A stretch of DNA of 64,000 nucleotides from Lachnospiraceae bacterium NK4A144 (GCA_000424365.1 AUJT01000024.1:1-64000), one strand, 5' to 3'. Numbered from the stretch's first letter, positions 51,127-59,915 are shown. Program-made: numbers and translations. The notes: a model not told the origin generated them from the sequence alone.

Positions 51127-51166
51127 TAAAAAAAATACAAGTCCCCGGACATGTATCCGAGGACTT
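51127..51166 (-). terminator. Terminator after the 50446-51003 locus / ECF gene
   Basis: AAGTCCCCGGA / TCCGAGGACTT stem with a T-run on the minus strand, immediately after the ECF S-component stop (51171). Confidence 0.8.
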
Positions 51167-51170
51167 GATA

Positions 51171-51716
51171 TCAATTATTTCTGACGGTTAAATTAAATAA
51201 TCTGTGAATACCGCATCTCCAACAGAGGATCATTCCAAATACTGCGCCGACCAAAGCCTGAGCGATCTCATATGGGAGCTTTATCATAGCGTACTCAAAT
51301 GTGCTGTAAACATATATCTTTCCGAGTGTATAACCGACAACCATTATGACTGCACCGATAGCAACGCCGATACCGGAAGCAATCTTTGGATGATTTTTTA
51401 ATACTTTGTGTGAGAAAAATGAAATAACAACAGCCTGAATACCATGAGTTACAAGGGATACAAACATAGGAGCCGGATAGAAGATCATGTCTCCGAGGAA
51501 AGAACCTATACCGCCTGCCACAAATGCCTCAAAAGGATTAAGGAGGATAGAGGCGAGACAAATAACTATATCACAGAGATAGAGATGTCCGCCGGGAACA
51601 GGAACGCCGAAAGAACTAAGCGCTATGTTCATTGCCATGAGAACAGCAGTTGTCGTAAGTCTGACAGTTGCTATGCGTGCGGTGGGATAGTGATTCAGTG
51701 CAGTTGTCTTGTTCAT
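51171..51716 (-). CDS. ECF transporter S component
   Basis: 181 residues with about six hydrophobic helices. LTTTAVLMAMNIALSSFGVPVPGGHLYLCDIVICLASILLNPFEAFVAGGIGSFLGDMI is the typical start of substrate-specific (S) components of energy-coupling factor vitamin/metal transporters. The substrate cannot be told; no ATPase or T-component genes are adjacent, so it probably shares a common ECF module. AAAGGAG site before ATG 51716; the frame further upstream is not coding. Confidence 0.85.
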   Translation of the reverse strand: MNKTTALNHYPTARIATVRLTTTAVLMAMNIALSSFGVPVPGGHLYLCDIVICLASILLNPFEAFVAGGIGSFLGDMIFYPAPMFVSLVTHGIQAVVISFFSHKVLKNHPKIASGIGVAIGAVIMVVGYTLGKIYVYSTFEYAMIKLPYEIAQALVGAVFGMILCWRCGIHRLFNLTVRNN

Positions 51717-51843
51717 AGTTGGTCTCCTTTGTTTTTTGATATCGAGGTCTATACTCTTTAGTTGGATAAAGGATAAACTTAATTTGGTGATAAAAAAATG
51801 ACCAATTTGAAAGTTTTTGATATGGTCAGATTTGATAAAACCG

Positions 51844-51855
51844 TGACATTTGTCA
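51844..51855 (+). promoter_or_regulatory. Candidate response-regulator operator, sensor operon
   Basis: TGACA-TT-TGTCA, a 5-2-5 inverted repeat 82 bases before the sugar-binding protein gene, followed by CTGTCAGCAAAAG. The same inverted repeat and the TGTCAGCAAAAG tail occur before the PTS operon (56294-56305, 56338-56356). Confidence 0.55.
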
Positions 51856-51936
51856 CTGTCAGCAAAAGAGCTGCATATGATATTATTTTTAATGGCAGGA
51901 TACAAGTTTTTATCGGATGTTATAAGGAAGTGTCTA

Positions 51937-52911
51937 GTGGATTCGACAGAACGAAAAGTAAAGATATGGCAGTGGATCACAAATATGCTTGTGATCGCAT
52001 TTATTGCCGTGGCGCTGTTGGCATTTAGTCAGGATCATTCAAAGAGTCATAAAGAAAAGTCCAGACTCATAGGCTGCAGCTATATGACAATGAATAATGA
52101 ATTTTATCAGATATTAAATGAGCAGGTGAGTCATAGGGTTGAGGCGGAAAGAGACCGTTTGATGCTGAGAGATCCTGCGCTTGATGTAAATCGGCAGATA
52201 GAGCAGATAAATTCGATGATCGATGAGGGAGTAGATGCGCTTGTGGTGACTCCGGTTGATTCGTCGAGTCTTTCTAAAGTATTACGAAGGGCGAGAAAAC
52301 ATGGGATAAAGATAATTGTCGTCGATTCAGAAATAGATGAACCTGACCTCGCTGACTGTACAATTGTGTCAGATAACTATAATGCAGGAAGTATCATAGG
52401 AAAATATTATCTTAAAGATCATGAAGAGGGACATGTAGTCATACTTACACATGAAAGCACAGCATCCGGAAGAGAACGGGTGCGTGGATTTAAGGATACC
52501 ATCTCTGTAAACTCGAAAATCAGGATAATGGCAGAGCTTGATTGTCAGGGACAGGTAGAAATAGCGATGCCTGTACTTAGGGATTACCTTGAGCAGGGAA
52601 AAAAATTTGACAGTGTTTTTTGTCTGAATGATCTGGCAGCCATGGGAGCGGCATCAGCACTGGAAGAAGCAGGTATACTCAACGAAACGGATGTATATGG
52701 CGTGGATGGTTCGCCTGATGTAAAGGCATTGATCGCAGAAGGAAAGGTAAGAGCAACAGCGCAGCAGTTTCCTACAAGACTCGGGTTTCAGGCAGGAGAA
52801 GCATTGTACAAACTCTTACAGGGCGAGAAAACAGAAAAGAATATCATCGTACCGGTTGAGCTCTTAAACAGTAATAACGTGGAGGATAATTATGTGGACC
52901 GCTGGCAGTGA
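51937..52911 (+). CDS. Membrane-anchored sugar-binding protein (RbsB/LacI-type)
   Basis: 324 residues, GTG start at 51937 with AAGGAAG eight bases upstream. The N-terminal helix (WITNMLVIAFIAVALLAF) anchors a type I periplasmic-binding domain: YMTMNNEFYQILNEQV, INSMIDEGVDALVVTPVDSSSL, SDNYNAGSIIGKYYL, GRERVRGFKDTI, CLNDLAAMGAASALEEAG, VYGVDGSPDVKAL. Not followed by ABC transporter genes but overlapping a histidine kinase, so it is likely the extracellular sugar receptor of the two-component system. Confidence 0.85.
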   Translation: MDSTERKVKIWQWITNMLVIAFIAVALLAFSQDHSKSHKEKSRLIGCSYMTMNNEFYQILNEQVSHRVEAERDRLMLRDPALDVNRQIEQINSMIDEGVDALVVTPVDSSSLSKVLRRARKHGIKIIVVDSEIDEPDLADCTIVSDNYNAGSIIGKYYLKDHEEGHVVILTHESTASGRERVRGFKDTISVNSKIRIMAELDCQGQVEIAMPVLRDYLEQGKKFDSVFCLNDLAAMGAASALEEAGILNETDVYGVDGSPDVKALIAEGKVRATAQQFPTRLGFQAGEALYKLLQGEKTEKNIIVPVELLNSNNVEDNYVDRWQ

Positions 52912-54229
52912 TGTGGGCTCACCTGACAATCAGATATTAAAACGTATGCCGGACTTTTTGCTTAGAGTCCTCCTTGTGCTGAATTTTTTGATCATAATCA
53001 CGATGGCGGGATTTATGGCGAGGAGTATCATTGGTACAGTACATGCAGGAGAAGCTACTGCATTTTTGGAAGCCGCAGGACGTATGCCGGTGGAAGCCGG
53101 AAAGATACCTATGGTAGTAATGGTTTTATATCTGACTCTCATGGTACTCACTACAGTTATATGTAATAATCATTGGGAACTATTGGCAAAATCCATCGGA
53201 GAATGTATCATTGTCGCGCTTATCAGTATCATGCTGGGAATGGGATACACAGGAGCGATGTTTCTTGTGATAGCGGATGTCATACGATACAAGATCGACT
53301 GGAAAGAGAGAGCATTGTATATCGTATCTGTATCAATGTTCTATATAATCCTAAATTCGCAGATGGCGATGAAGCTATTGAATATCATTCCGGTCGATGT
53401 ATATTGGACATATTACAGTGTTCATTTCCGTGAAGGGCTGACCGCCGGTTTCTCGACAATGAAGCTCGTAAATATTTTTATATTTATATTTTATGTTGTG
53501 ATCATCGCATTGGCACAGATGAGTGAGGCTGACAGGATATATTCACTAAACCTGAAGCTGCAGGCGGCAAATGAGCAGCTTGAGAAATATGCAAAAGAAT
53601 CAGCACACAATGCAGAGATACAGGAAAGAAACAGGCTTGCCCGCGAGATCCATGATACTATCGGGCACTCGCTAACAGGCATCGTTACCGGAATAGAAGC
53701 CAGCATCATGCTTATGGATGTATCGCCTGATGCGGCAAAGCAGCAGATGAAAGCAATAGAAGAAGTTGCCAGAGCCGGTATAACGGACGTTAGACAGTCG
53801 GTAAGAGCGCTCCGCCCGGACATTTTGGAAAATAACGATCTGGAAAATGCTGTGATGAAAATGATCGATGACATGCGTAAATCCACAGGTGTAACGATCA
53901 TATATGAAAATTCTGTCCATATTGAAGGAATGAGTGAAGATGAAGAAGATACGATCTACAGAATATTTCAGGAAAGTATAACAAATTCCATACGCCACGG
54001 TAAGGCATCCAGAATAGAATGTTATATGAGAAAAGAAGAAAACTTCCTGCATATAACGATCTCGGATAATGGAATAGGTTGTAAAGATGTAAAGCAGGGA
54101 TTTGGCCTGCATCATATGCAGGAAAGATTGAACCTCCTGCAGGGCGAATTAAAGTATTCAGGAACAGAAGGATTTACAGTGGATGTAAAGATACCTATCC
54201 GCTGGGGAAAGGAAAAATGGGATGATTAA
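52892..54229 (+). CDS. NarL-type sensor histidine kinase
   Basis: 445 residues. Six or so membrane helices (about 20-210) precede a short coiled coil, a HisKA_3 domain with the phospho-acceptor His in REIHDTIGHSLTGIVTGIEA (about residue 255) and a HATPase domain with TITDNGIGC-like IGCKDVKQGFGLHHMQERL. GGAGG precedes ATG 52892, which overlaps the binding-protein gene. It overlaps the regulator gene by 8 bases: one operon of receptor, kinase, regulator and solute-binding protein. Confidence 0.92.
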   Translation: MWTAGSDVGSPDNQILKRMPDFLLRVLLVLNFLIIITMAGFMARSIIGTVHAGEATAFLEAAGRMPVEAGKIPMVVMVLYLTLMVLTTVICNNHWELLAKSIGECIIVALISIMLGMGYTGAMFLVIADVIRYKIDWKERALYIVSVSMFYIILNSQMAMKLLNIIPVDVYWTYYSVHFREGLTAGFSTMKLVNIFIFIFYVVIIALAQMSEADRIYSLNLKLQAANEQLEKYAKESAHNAEIQERNRLAREIHDTIGHSLTGIVTGIEASIMLMDVSPDAAKQQMKAIEEVARAGITDVRQSVRALRPDILENNDLENAVMKMIDDMRKSTGVTIIYENSVHIEGMSEDEEDTIYRIFQESITNSIRHGKASRIECYMRKEENFLHITISDNGIGCKDVKQGFGLHHMQERLNLLQGELKYSGTEGFTVDVKIPIRWGKEKWDD

Positions 54230-54881
54230 GATCCTGATAGCAGATGACCAGGAACTGATGAGACAGAGCCTTACGGTCATTTTGAATAGTGTTCATGATT
54301 TTGAAGTGACGGAAAGTGTAGAAGACGGCCGTGAAGCTGTGCGGTCAGTAAGATCAAATAAGCCTGACGTGATCCTCATGGATATCCGTATGCCCAATAT
54401 GGATGGTGTAGTGGCAACTCAGATAATTAAAGAAAATTATCCGGATGTAAAGATAATAATCCTGACTACCTTTGATGATGACGAATATGTTTTTAATGCG
54501 TTGAAGTTTGGGGCGAGCGGATATCTTTTAAAGGGAATTTCCGTACAGGGACTGGAAAAAGCGATACGAAAAGTATATGCGGGTTCTGCCATGATCAACG
54601 AAGATATAGCGTCTCAGGTAGTAAGACTTTTCTCAAAGATGGCTCAATCCAACATGACTATTCAGGTTGATGATAAGCAGACGGAATCGATAAAAGAGAG
54701 TGAGTGGCAGGTGATCAGGCTCGTAGGATGCGGACTTCCGAATAAGGAGATAGCGGCAAAGCTAAACCTGTCAGAAGGAACGGTTCGTAATACATTGTCC
54801 GGAGTGCTTTCAAAGCTTGGACTTAGAGACAGGACGCAGCTTGCTATTTGGGCGGTTCAGACCGGAGCGGTCAACCATTGA
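54222..54881 (+). CDS. NarL/LuxR-family response regulator
   Basis: 219 residues. The receiver domain (1-120) has the acidic pair DD at residues 8-9, phospho-acceptor Asp in VILMDIRMP (about 54), Thr in ILTTFDD, and Lys in GYLLKG. The C-terminal LuxR HTH reads EWQVIRLVGCGLPNKEIAAKLNLSEGTVRNTLSGVLSKLGLRDRTQLAIWA. Predicted to bind the TGACA-TT-TGTCA sites before its own operon and the PTS operon. Confidence 0.93.
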   Translation: MIKILIADDQELMRQSLTVILNSVHDFEVTESVEDGREAVRSVRSNKPDVILMDIRMPNMDGVVATQIIKENYPDVKIIILTTFDDDEYVFNALKFGASGYLLKGISVQGLEKAIRKVYAGSAMINEDIASQVVRLFSKMAQSNMTIQVDDKQTESIKESEWQVIRLVGCGLPNKEIAAKLNLSEGTVRNTLSGVLSKLGLRDRTQLAIWAVQTGAVNH

Positions 54882-54901
54882 GAGTTATAGTGAGTGACAT
54901 A

Positions 54902-56224
54902 ATGAAAACTAAAGAAGTAAATCGCGGATTAAAAGTATCACTTTGCATAATTTTATTTATTCTCTCAATCTTGATAATGCAGCTGGGTGATGGCAGTTTC
55001 AGACGAACAAGGAGCAACCTGACGATCGGTGTTTTTTCCGGAAGTTACTGGGATGTTCAGAACGGAAATACCTATCGGATACTTGATGATGCTATAGAGA
55101 AATACGAAAAGAAGTATCCGGGAATACACGTTACGTATGAAACCGGGATCGTCAAATCAGATTATACAGAGTGGCTTAATGAGAAGATAATGAGCGGATC
55201 CATGCCGGATGTGGTTTTTATACTGGGGATTGATTTTAGCTCTCTGGCAGAGATCGGAGCTCTAAAAAATCTTGCAGCATTGTCCGGCTCAGACAAAAAT
55301 TTTACTAAAGAAGACTACTTTTCATCTGCATGGGAGTCGGGGAAGTACGCTGGAAAGCAGTATGCGCTTCCCTTTGAATGTGCGCCACAGCTTATGTTTG
55401 TAAATAAAACGATCCTGAACAGGGAAAAGATAGCACTTCCGGATGCTGATTGGACGTGGGATGAATTTTACAGCATTTGCAAAAAGGTAGCGCATAGCTC
55501 GGAGGAAGGTAATAATCAGTACGGTGTAACGGGGTACGACTGGACTTGTGCCTTTAATGCAGATGGCGTGGATTTTTTCAGTAACGGTAGCGGAAAGGTT
55601 GATTTTACGGTTCCTGCGATAACGGATTCATTGAATCTACTGGAAAAGCTAAATGAGCTGAATGACGGATATCAGGTTTCGGGAGCTGATTTTTCAGACG
55701 GTAATGTGGCATTTCAGCCAATGCCGTTTTCGCAGTACAGAGCATACAAGTCGCAGGAACTCAGGATAAAGAAGTATTCCGGTTTTGAGTGGAGCTGCCT
55801 TACAATGCCTGCAGGACCTGACGGGGATAATGTGTCGGAACTGGATACACTTTGTATCGGCATGAGTTCTTCGACAAATATGGAAAAAGAAGCCTGGAAC
55901 TTTATGAAACTTTTGTCAGCGGATCCGGAGATTCAGAGAGAGATACTGTTGTATTCGGATGGACTGCCGGTAATGAGAAATGTCACGCTCTCGGATGAAG
56001 CACAGGAACTTATAGAGGGTGATCACGAGAACTCACTGAATATGGAAATGCTTGAGCAGGCTATCGATCATTCGGTAGTTACCCCCAGATTTAGAGGTTA
56101 CAGCGGAGCTAAGGAACAGGTGGATCTGGCGGTAAGGTCGATACTTGACGGTGTATCAAATATAGAAACGGAACAGATACTTTGGAACAGAGAGATAAAT
56201 AATTATCTCCAGACGATTAATTAA
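54902..56224 (+). CDS. Extracellular solute-binding protein (family 1)
   Basis: About 440 residues. An N-terminal anchor/signal helix (SLCIILFILSILIMQL) is followed by an SBP_bac_1-type domain: LTIGVFSGSYWDVQNGNTYRILDDAIEKYEKKYPGI, MPDVVFILGIDFSSLAEIGALKNL, GKQYALPFECAPQLMFVNK, and WTWDEFYSICKKV. No lipobox Cys. Start set at ATG 54902; upstream frame overlaps the regulator gene. Co-encoded with the two-component system and without permease genes, so it may be a second sugar sensor rather than a transporter part. Confidence 0.8.
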   Translation: MKTKEVNRGLKVSLCIILFILSILIMQLGDGSFRRTRSNLTIGVFSGSYWDVQNGNTYRILDDAIEKYEKKYPGIHVTYETGIVKSDYTEWLNEKIMSGSMPDVVFILGIDFSSLAEIGALKNLAALSGSDKNFTKEDYFSSAWESGKYAGKQYALPFECAPQLMFVNKTILNREKIALPDADWTWDEFYSICKKVAHSSEEGNNQYGVTGYDWTCAFNADGVDFFSNGSGKVDFTVPAITDSLNLLEKLNELNDGYQVSGADFSDGNVAFQPMPFSQYRAYKSQELRIKKYSGFEWSCLTMPAGPDGDNVSELDTLCIGMSSSTNMEKEAWNFMKLLSADPEIQREILLYSDGLPVMRNVTLSDEAQELIEGDHENSLNMEMLEQAIDHSVVTPRFRGYSGAKEQVDLAVRSILDGVSNIETEQILWNREINNYLQTIN

Positions 56225-56245
56225 TGATGACAGGGTCAAAAGTAA
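56224..56245 (+). repeat. Short dispersed motif, copy 3
   Basis: ATGATGACAGGGTCAAAAG followed by TAA, matching 35656-35676 and 1282-1304; immediately followed by the terminator at 56246. Confidence 0.5.
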
Positions 56246-56275
56246 GGGTTCGGAGCACGCTCCGGACCCTTTTTC
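56246..56275 (+). terminator. Terminator of the sensor operon
   Basis: GGGTTCGGAGC / GCTCCGGACCC stem, then TTTTTCTG. Confidence 0.85.
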
Positions 56276-56293
56276 TGCATACGTACAAAAATA

Positions 56294-56401
56294 TGACATT
56301 TGTCATGAGGGAGAGTGACACAGGTAATACAACTTTATGATATTTGTCAGCAAAAGCCATGACAAACGTTAGGTGTTGAAAAAACGCATATTTTCTATAA
56401 T
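56294..56401 (+). promoter_or_regulatory. PTS operon control region with two operator-like repeats
   Basis: TGACATTTGTCA (56294-56305), the variant TGATATTTGTCA (56338-56349) followed by GCAAAAG and ATGACAAACG (56359), then TGTTGA (56374-56379) and TATAAT (56396-56401) with 16-base spacing. The same inverted repeat is in front of the sensor operon, so activation by the response regulator is likely. Confidence 0.6.
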
Positions 56402-56469
56402 TTAACCATAGCAGAATGATGATGAGAAATGATTGAACGCAAGTTTGTGATTTGGAAAGGAGAAAAGCA

Positions 56470-56880
56470 GTGAGACATGTTTTGCTGGTAAGTCATGGTG
56501 AGTTTGCACCGGGACTTCATAAGGCACTTGAGATGCTTGCCGGCGAAAGAGAAGATCTGATGTCCGTAAGCCTTAAGAACGGGATGGGACAGGATGAATT
56601 TGCAGATGAGGTAAGGAATCTTCTGAAAAAAGTAAAGGCAGATGACGAACTTATAGTATTCGCAGATATCATCGGTGGTTCTCCGCTTACAACGACAGCA
56701 GATGTTGCTTCTGAACTGGGTATTTTAGGAAACACAAGGATGATCGGTGGAATGAATCTGCCGCTGGTACTCACAACGCTCGTTGAAGATGAGGGCGTAA
56801 ATGATGAAATAATCGAAAATGCCAGAGAGCAGATCAAAGAGTTTCGCATCGAAGCATCGGTTGATGACGACGAGATTTAA
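56470..56880 (+). CDS. PTS mannose-family EIIA component
   Basis: 136 residues, GTG start at 56470 with AAAGGAG seven bases upstream. EIIA-Man fold with the phospho-acceptor histidine in LLVSHGEFAPGLHKAL and FADIIGGSPLTTTADV. It takes phosphate from HPr and passes it to EIIB. First gene of the IIA-IIB-IIC-IID operon. The carbohydrate is unknown; the neighbouring sugar-sensing system suggests the operon is induced by an extracellular sugar. Confidence 0.93.
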   Translation: MRHVLLVSHGEFAPGLHKALEMLAGEREDLMSVSLKNGMGQDEFADEVRNLLKKVKADDELIVFADIIGGSPLTTTADVASELGILGNTRMIGGMNLPLVLTTLVEDEGVNDEIIENAREQIKEFRIEASVDDDEI

Positions 56881-56940
56881 GGAATATACGGTGTAACTGT
56901 TTGAGCAGGCATTACGTAAAGCAATTTTTGGAGGTATGAA

Positions 56941-57438
56941 ATGTCAATATCATTTGTAAGAGTAGACGACCGTATGATTCATGGTCAGACCGTAACCCGC
57001 TGGTCACTGGAGTATCCTTGTGACGGACTTATCGCAGTAAATGATGCAGCAGCAAATAACACAGTATTAAAGGCTGCATACAAGGGCGCCAGCGACAAGA
57101 AGACTTTCGTATGGACAATGGAGCATTTCAAAGAGAAGTGCCAGAAGGTAATTGAGTCTGATACAAGGTATTTCCTTATCACAAAGAATCCGGTGGATAT
57201 GGCAAAGATCCTTGTTGATCAGGGCTTTAAGCCGTCTGATGTAAAGACTGTTATCATTGGTCCCTGCAACGATCGTCCGGGTGCAACAAAGCTCGGAAAT
57301 AACCAGTCTATCACTCAGGAAGAGGCTGAGGCACTGGAGAAGATCATGCAGGCAGGCTATGAAGTAGAGTTTGCACTGGTTAAGGAAGAAGCAATCGGTA
57401 ACTGGAAGAAGTTCCGTGGACAGTTTGGATTTAACTAA
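56941..57438 (+). CDS. PTS mannose/fructose/sorbose-family EIIB component
   Basis: 165 residues. FVRVDDRMIHGQTVTRWS contains the phospho-acceptor histidine of EIIB-Man/Sor proteins (usually RIDDRLIHGQ). VIIGPCNDRPGATKLGNNQSIT and the acidic C-terminal part are normal. Soluble cytoplasmic protein that phosphorylates the incoming sugar bound by IIC/IID. GGAGG site before ATG 56941. Confidence 0.93.
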   Translation: MSISFVRVDDRMIHGQTVTRWSLEYPCDGLIAVNDAAANNTVLKAAYKGASDKKTFVWTMEHFKEKCQKVIESDTRYFLITKNPVDMAKILVDQGFKPSDVKTVIIGPCNDRPGATKLGNNQSITQEEAEALEKIMQAGYEVEFALVKEEAIGNWKKFRGQFGFN

Positions 57439-57469
57439 GTTGAGATTAAACTAAACAGGAGAGAAAAAA

Positions 57470-58330
57470 ATGACTATTAGTTGGTTACAGGCAATTATCC
57501 TTGGTCTTTTTGCCTGCCTGTCCAGTATGCCTGGACTCGGAGGCACATCATTTGGTAACTACACACTTGGTAGACCGCTTATCGGTGGTCTGGTCTGCGG
57601 TATCGTACTTGGAGATATACCTACAGGTATCATGGTAGGTACAGCGATGCAGATTGTTTATATCGCACTTGTAACACCGGGTGGAACAGTTTCTGCCGAC
57701 GTTCGTGCAGTATCTTACATCGGTATCCCGCTTGCAATGCTCGCTCTTAAGAGCTACGGTCTTGAGGCTGGTTCTGCAGATGGTATCGCACTTGCAACAT
57801 CTTTCGGTACAATGGTTGGTACTGTCGGAACAGTTCTTTTCTACGGTACAGCTACAATGAACCTTGTATGGCAGCATCTTGGATGGAAGTTTGTTGATAA
57901 CAGAGAGTACGACAAGCTTTATCTCGTAGACATGGTTTTCCCTTGGGTTTCTCATATTGTATTCTCCATGCTTCCCACAGTTATAATGTGTAAGCTCGGA
58001 GCACCTGTTGTAGAAGCTATCAAGAATTACCTCCCGATGGATGGTATCCCGATGAAGACTCTCTTCACAGTAGGAGCACTCCTTCCCTGTGTAGGAATTG
58101 CGATCCTCTTAAAGCAGATCGTAAGAAGCGTACTCGACTTCGTTCCGTATCTTATGGGCTTCACTCTTGCAGCATCACTTGGACTTAACCTGGTTGCTTC
58201 AACTGTAGTAGCAGCAATGTTCGCTATAGTGATCTTCCAGCTCAAGATGCTGAGACTTCAGCAGGCAAAAGTAGCTTCGGCAGGACCGGCAGCGGTCAGC
58301 GCAGATGATGACGACGAGGAGGATATCTGA
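57470..58330 (+). CDS. PTS mannose-family EIIC component
   Basis: 286 residues, integral membrane with about eight hydrophobic segments. TISWLQAIILGLFACLSSMPGLGGTSFGNYTLGRPLIGGLVCGIVLGD is the EIIC-Man/ManY start, with QIVYIALVTPGGTVSADVRAV; acidic C-terminal tail (DDDDEEDI). With IID it forms the sugar translocating unit. Site AGGAGAG. Confidence 0.93.
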   Translation: MTISWLQAIILGLFACLSSMPGLGGTSFGNYTLGRPLIGGLVCGIVLGDIPTGIMVGTAMQIVYIALVTPGGTVSADVRAVSYIGIPLAMLALKSYGLEAGSADGIALATSFGTMVGTVGTVLFYGTATMNLVWQHLGWKFVDNREYDKLYLVDMVFPWVSHIVFSMLPTVIMCKLGAPVVEAIKNYLPMDGIPMKTLFTVGALLPCVGIAILLKQIVRSVLDFVPYLMGFTLAASLGLNLVASTVVAAMFAIVIFQLKMLRLQQAKVASAGPAAVSADDDDEEDI

Positions 58331-58332
58331 CA

Positions 58333-59175
58333 ATGGCACAGGAAAAAAAGATTTCAAAGCAGGCATTAAGTAAATCCTTCCATAACTGGTTCTATGGAAA
58401 TCTGACCTGTTTCTCACAGGAGCACATGCAGACATTCGGTTATCTCTGCTCCATGCTCCCTATCACAAAGGAACTTTACAAAGATGATCCGGACAAGATG
58501 GCAGAAGCAATGGACACATACCGTGCATTCTTCAACACAGAGCCTCAGCTCGGTGCAGTCATCGTCGGTGTAACAGCCGGTCTTGAGGAAGCTCGTGCAA
58601 ACGGACAGGAAGACGTAGATGCAGAGACTATCAACGGTCTTCGTGCAGGTCTTATGGGACCTATCGCCGGAATCGGTGATTCCCTCGTAGTAGGTACTGT
58701 TATCCCGATCCTTCTCGGTATCGCACTTGGTATGTCAACAGGCGGAAGCCCGCTTGGAGCTATCTTCTACATCATCGCATGGAACCTCTTCGCATACTTC
58801 GGAATGAAGTTCCTTTACTTCAAGGGCTACGAGATGGGAACTAAGGCAGTTGAAATCCTTGTAGGTGAAGTTGGTGATGCTATCCGTACATCAGTTACGA
58901 CCCTTGGCGGTATAGTCATAGGTGCGGTAACGGCTTCCTGGGTAAGCGTAAAGACAAGCTTCCAGCTCCTTAACAGTGCAGGCGAGCCGTACATGGTCCT
59001 TCAGGAGAAACTTGATTCCGTATTCCCAGGACTTCTGACAGTTATTTTTGTAATCTTCTGCTGGTATATGATGGCAAAGAAGAAGGTTACACCGATCAAG
59101 GTAATGCTGCTGCTCGTAGTTATCGCATTTGTAGGTGTACTGATCGGATTCTTCAATCCGGGTCTGTCTTACTAA
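58333..59175 (+). CDS. PTS mannose-family EIID component
   Basis: 280 residues, starts three bases after the IIC stop. FHNWFYGNLTCFSQEHMQTFGYLCSMLPITKELY and FFNTEPQLGAVIVGVTAGLEEARANGQ are hallmarks of EIID-Man (ManZ), followed by LRAGLMGPIAGIGDSLVVGTVIPILLGIALGMS. Membrane partner of IIC. Confidence 0.93.
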   Translation: MAQEKKISKQALSKSFHNWFYGNLTCFSQEHMQTFGYLCSMLPITKELYKDDPDKMAEAMDTYRAFFNTEPQLGAVIVGVTAGLEEARANGQEDVDAETINGLRAGLMGPIAGIGDSLVVGTVIPILLGIALGMSTGGSPLGAIFYIIAWNLFAYFGMKFLYFKGYEMGTKAVEILVGEVGDAIRTSVTTLGGIVIGAVTASWVSVKTSFQLLNSAGEPYMVLQEKLDSVFPGLLTVIFVIFCWYMMAKKKVTPIKVMLLLVVIAFVGVLIGFFNPGLSY

Positions 59176-59178
59176 AAA

Positions 59179-59463
59179 ATGGAAATGACAAAAAGATCAG
59201 TATTGCTCGATGAAGCATCAAAACAAATGAAAGCGCTGAAGACAATAGGTCACTGGCGTAGTATCGCAGTGATGATATCAACGATCAGCATTGCACTCAC
59301 CTATACAGGATTTGCCTCCCGTCCGGTGAATGTCATAGCCGCAGTGTCAGGCATCATGCTTCTGATCATTTCAGCTCTTTCAGCTATGGTAATGACCATC
59401 GGTATCCGCTCCGGCCGCATGAATGTTGAAAAGATTCTGGCCGCCGCGGAGGTTCAAAAATAA
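59179..59463 (+). CDS. Small membrane protein at the end of the PTS operon
   Basis: 94 residues, starting four bases after the IID stop. A polar N-terminus of about 25 residues is followed by two hydrophobic helices (SIAVMISTISIALTYTGFAS and VIAAVSGIMLLIISALSAMVMTIGI) and a short basic tail. Co-transcribed with the PTS genes, so an accessory or regulatory subunit is plausible, but no family such as DUF956 is matched. Confidence 0.6.
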   Translation: MEMTKRSVLLDEASKQMKALKTIGHWRSIAVMISTISIALTYTGFASRPVNVIAAVSGIMLLIISALSAMVMTIGIRSGRMNVEKILAAAEVQK

Positions 59464-59484
59464 TCATATAAATACCTCTTTCAA

Positions 59485-59519
59485 GAGAGTCATCACAGTT
59501 CGCTGTGGTGGCTCTTTTT
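59485..59519 (+). terminator. Terminator of the PTS operon
   Basis: AGAGTCATCACAG-TTCG-CTGTGGTGGCTCT stem-loop, then TTTT. Confidence 0.85.
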
Positions 59520-59541
59520 ACGTTTCTTGGTGATAAGTGAC

Positions 59542-59915
59542 GGACGAGCGCAGGAGCAGTATCATACACGCGAACACATCGCCTCGTTGTCAGCGCTCCG
59601 CCGCTTATTCTCAGGTGCTTCGGCAACTCGGGTTATTGTTCACTCGCTTTCAGCTCGTTCACGTAACGGATTTTGTCAATTAAATCGCCTGCGGCGATGG
59701 ACAAAATCCAATGACTATTCAACTTTCTTGGTCGTAAACTCCGCAGTAAATGCTCCGTTTACGTATGAATGGTAACCTCTAGTCCTTTGTTTTCATGCGC
59801 TCCGCGCGGAGCACAAAGTCCCCTCAAACAGTGCCTCTCGCACCTGAGTTATGCTCGCGCTTCCTGCCTCGGCTCGAATCGTTCGCTTAGTATGATACTG
59901 CTCCTGCGCTCGTCC
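59542..59915. mobile_element. 374-bp MITE-like element with perfect 26-bp terminal inverted repeats
   Basis: Bases 59542-59567 (starting GGACGAGCGCAGGAGC) are the exact reverse complement of 59890-59915. Beyond the 26 bp the arms keep partial complementarity (ACGCGAAC against TAAGCGAAC). No ORF of note inside. The centre includes a copy of the repeat seen at 161-309. No target-site duplication could be recognised by eye. Confidence 0.8.
59632..59776 (-). repeat. Dispersed nested-palindrome repeat, copy 2 (inverted)
   Basis: The reverse complement matches 161-309 along its length, including the GGATTTTGTCCATCGCCG core and the GTGAACGAGCTGAAAGCGAG tail; it lies within the 374-bp element. Confidence 0.75.

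Noticed and set aside
51717-51980. N-terminal extension of the ECF S component
   Set aside because: AAAGGAG lies directly before ATG 51716 and the extension has no membrane-protein character and runs into the upstream control region.
59527-59775. 82-codon plus-strand frame within the palindromic element
   Set aside because: Translation is an arbitrary reading of the inverted-repeat element (no site, no family).
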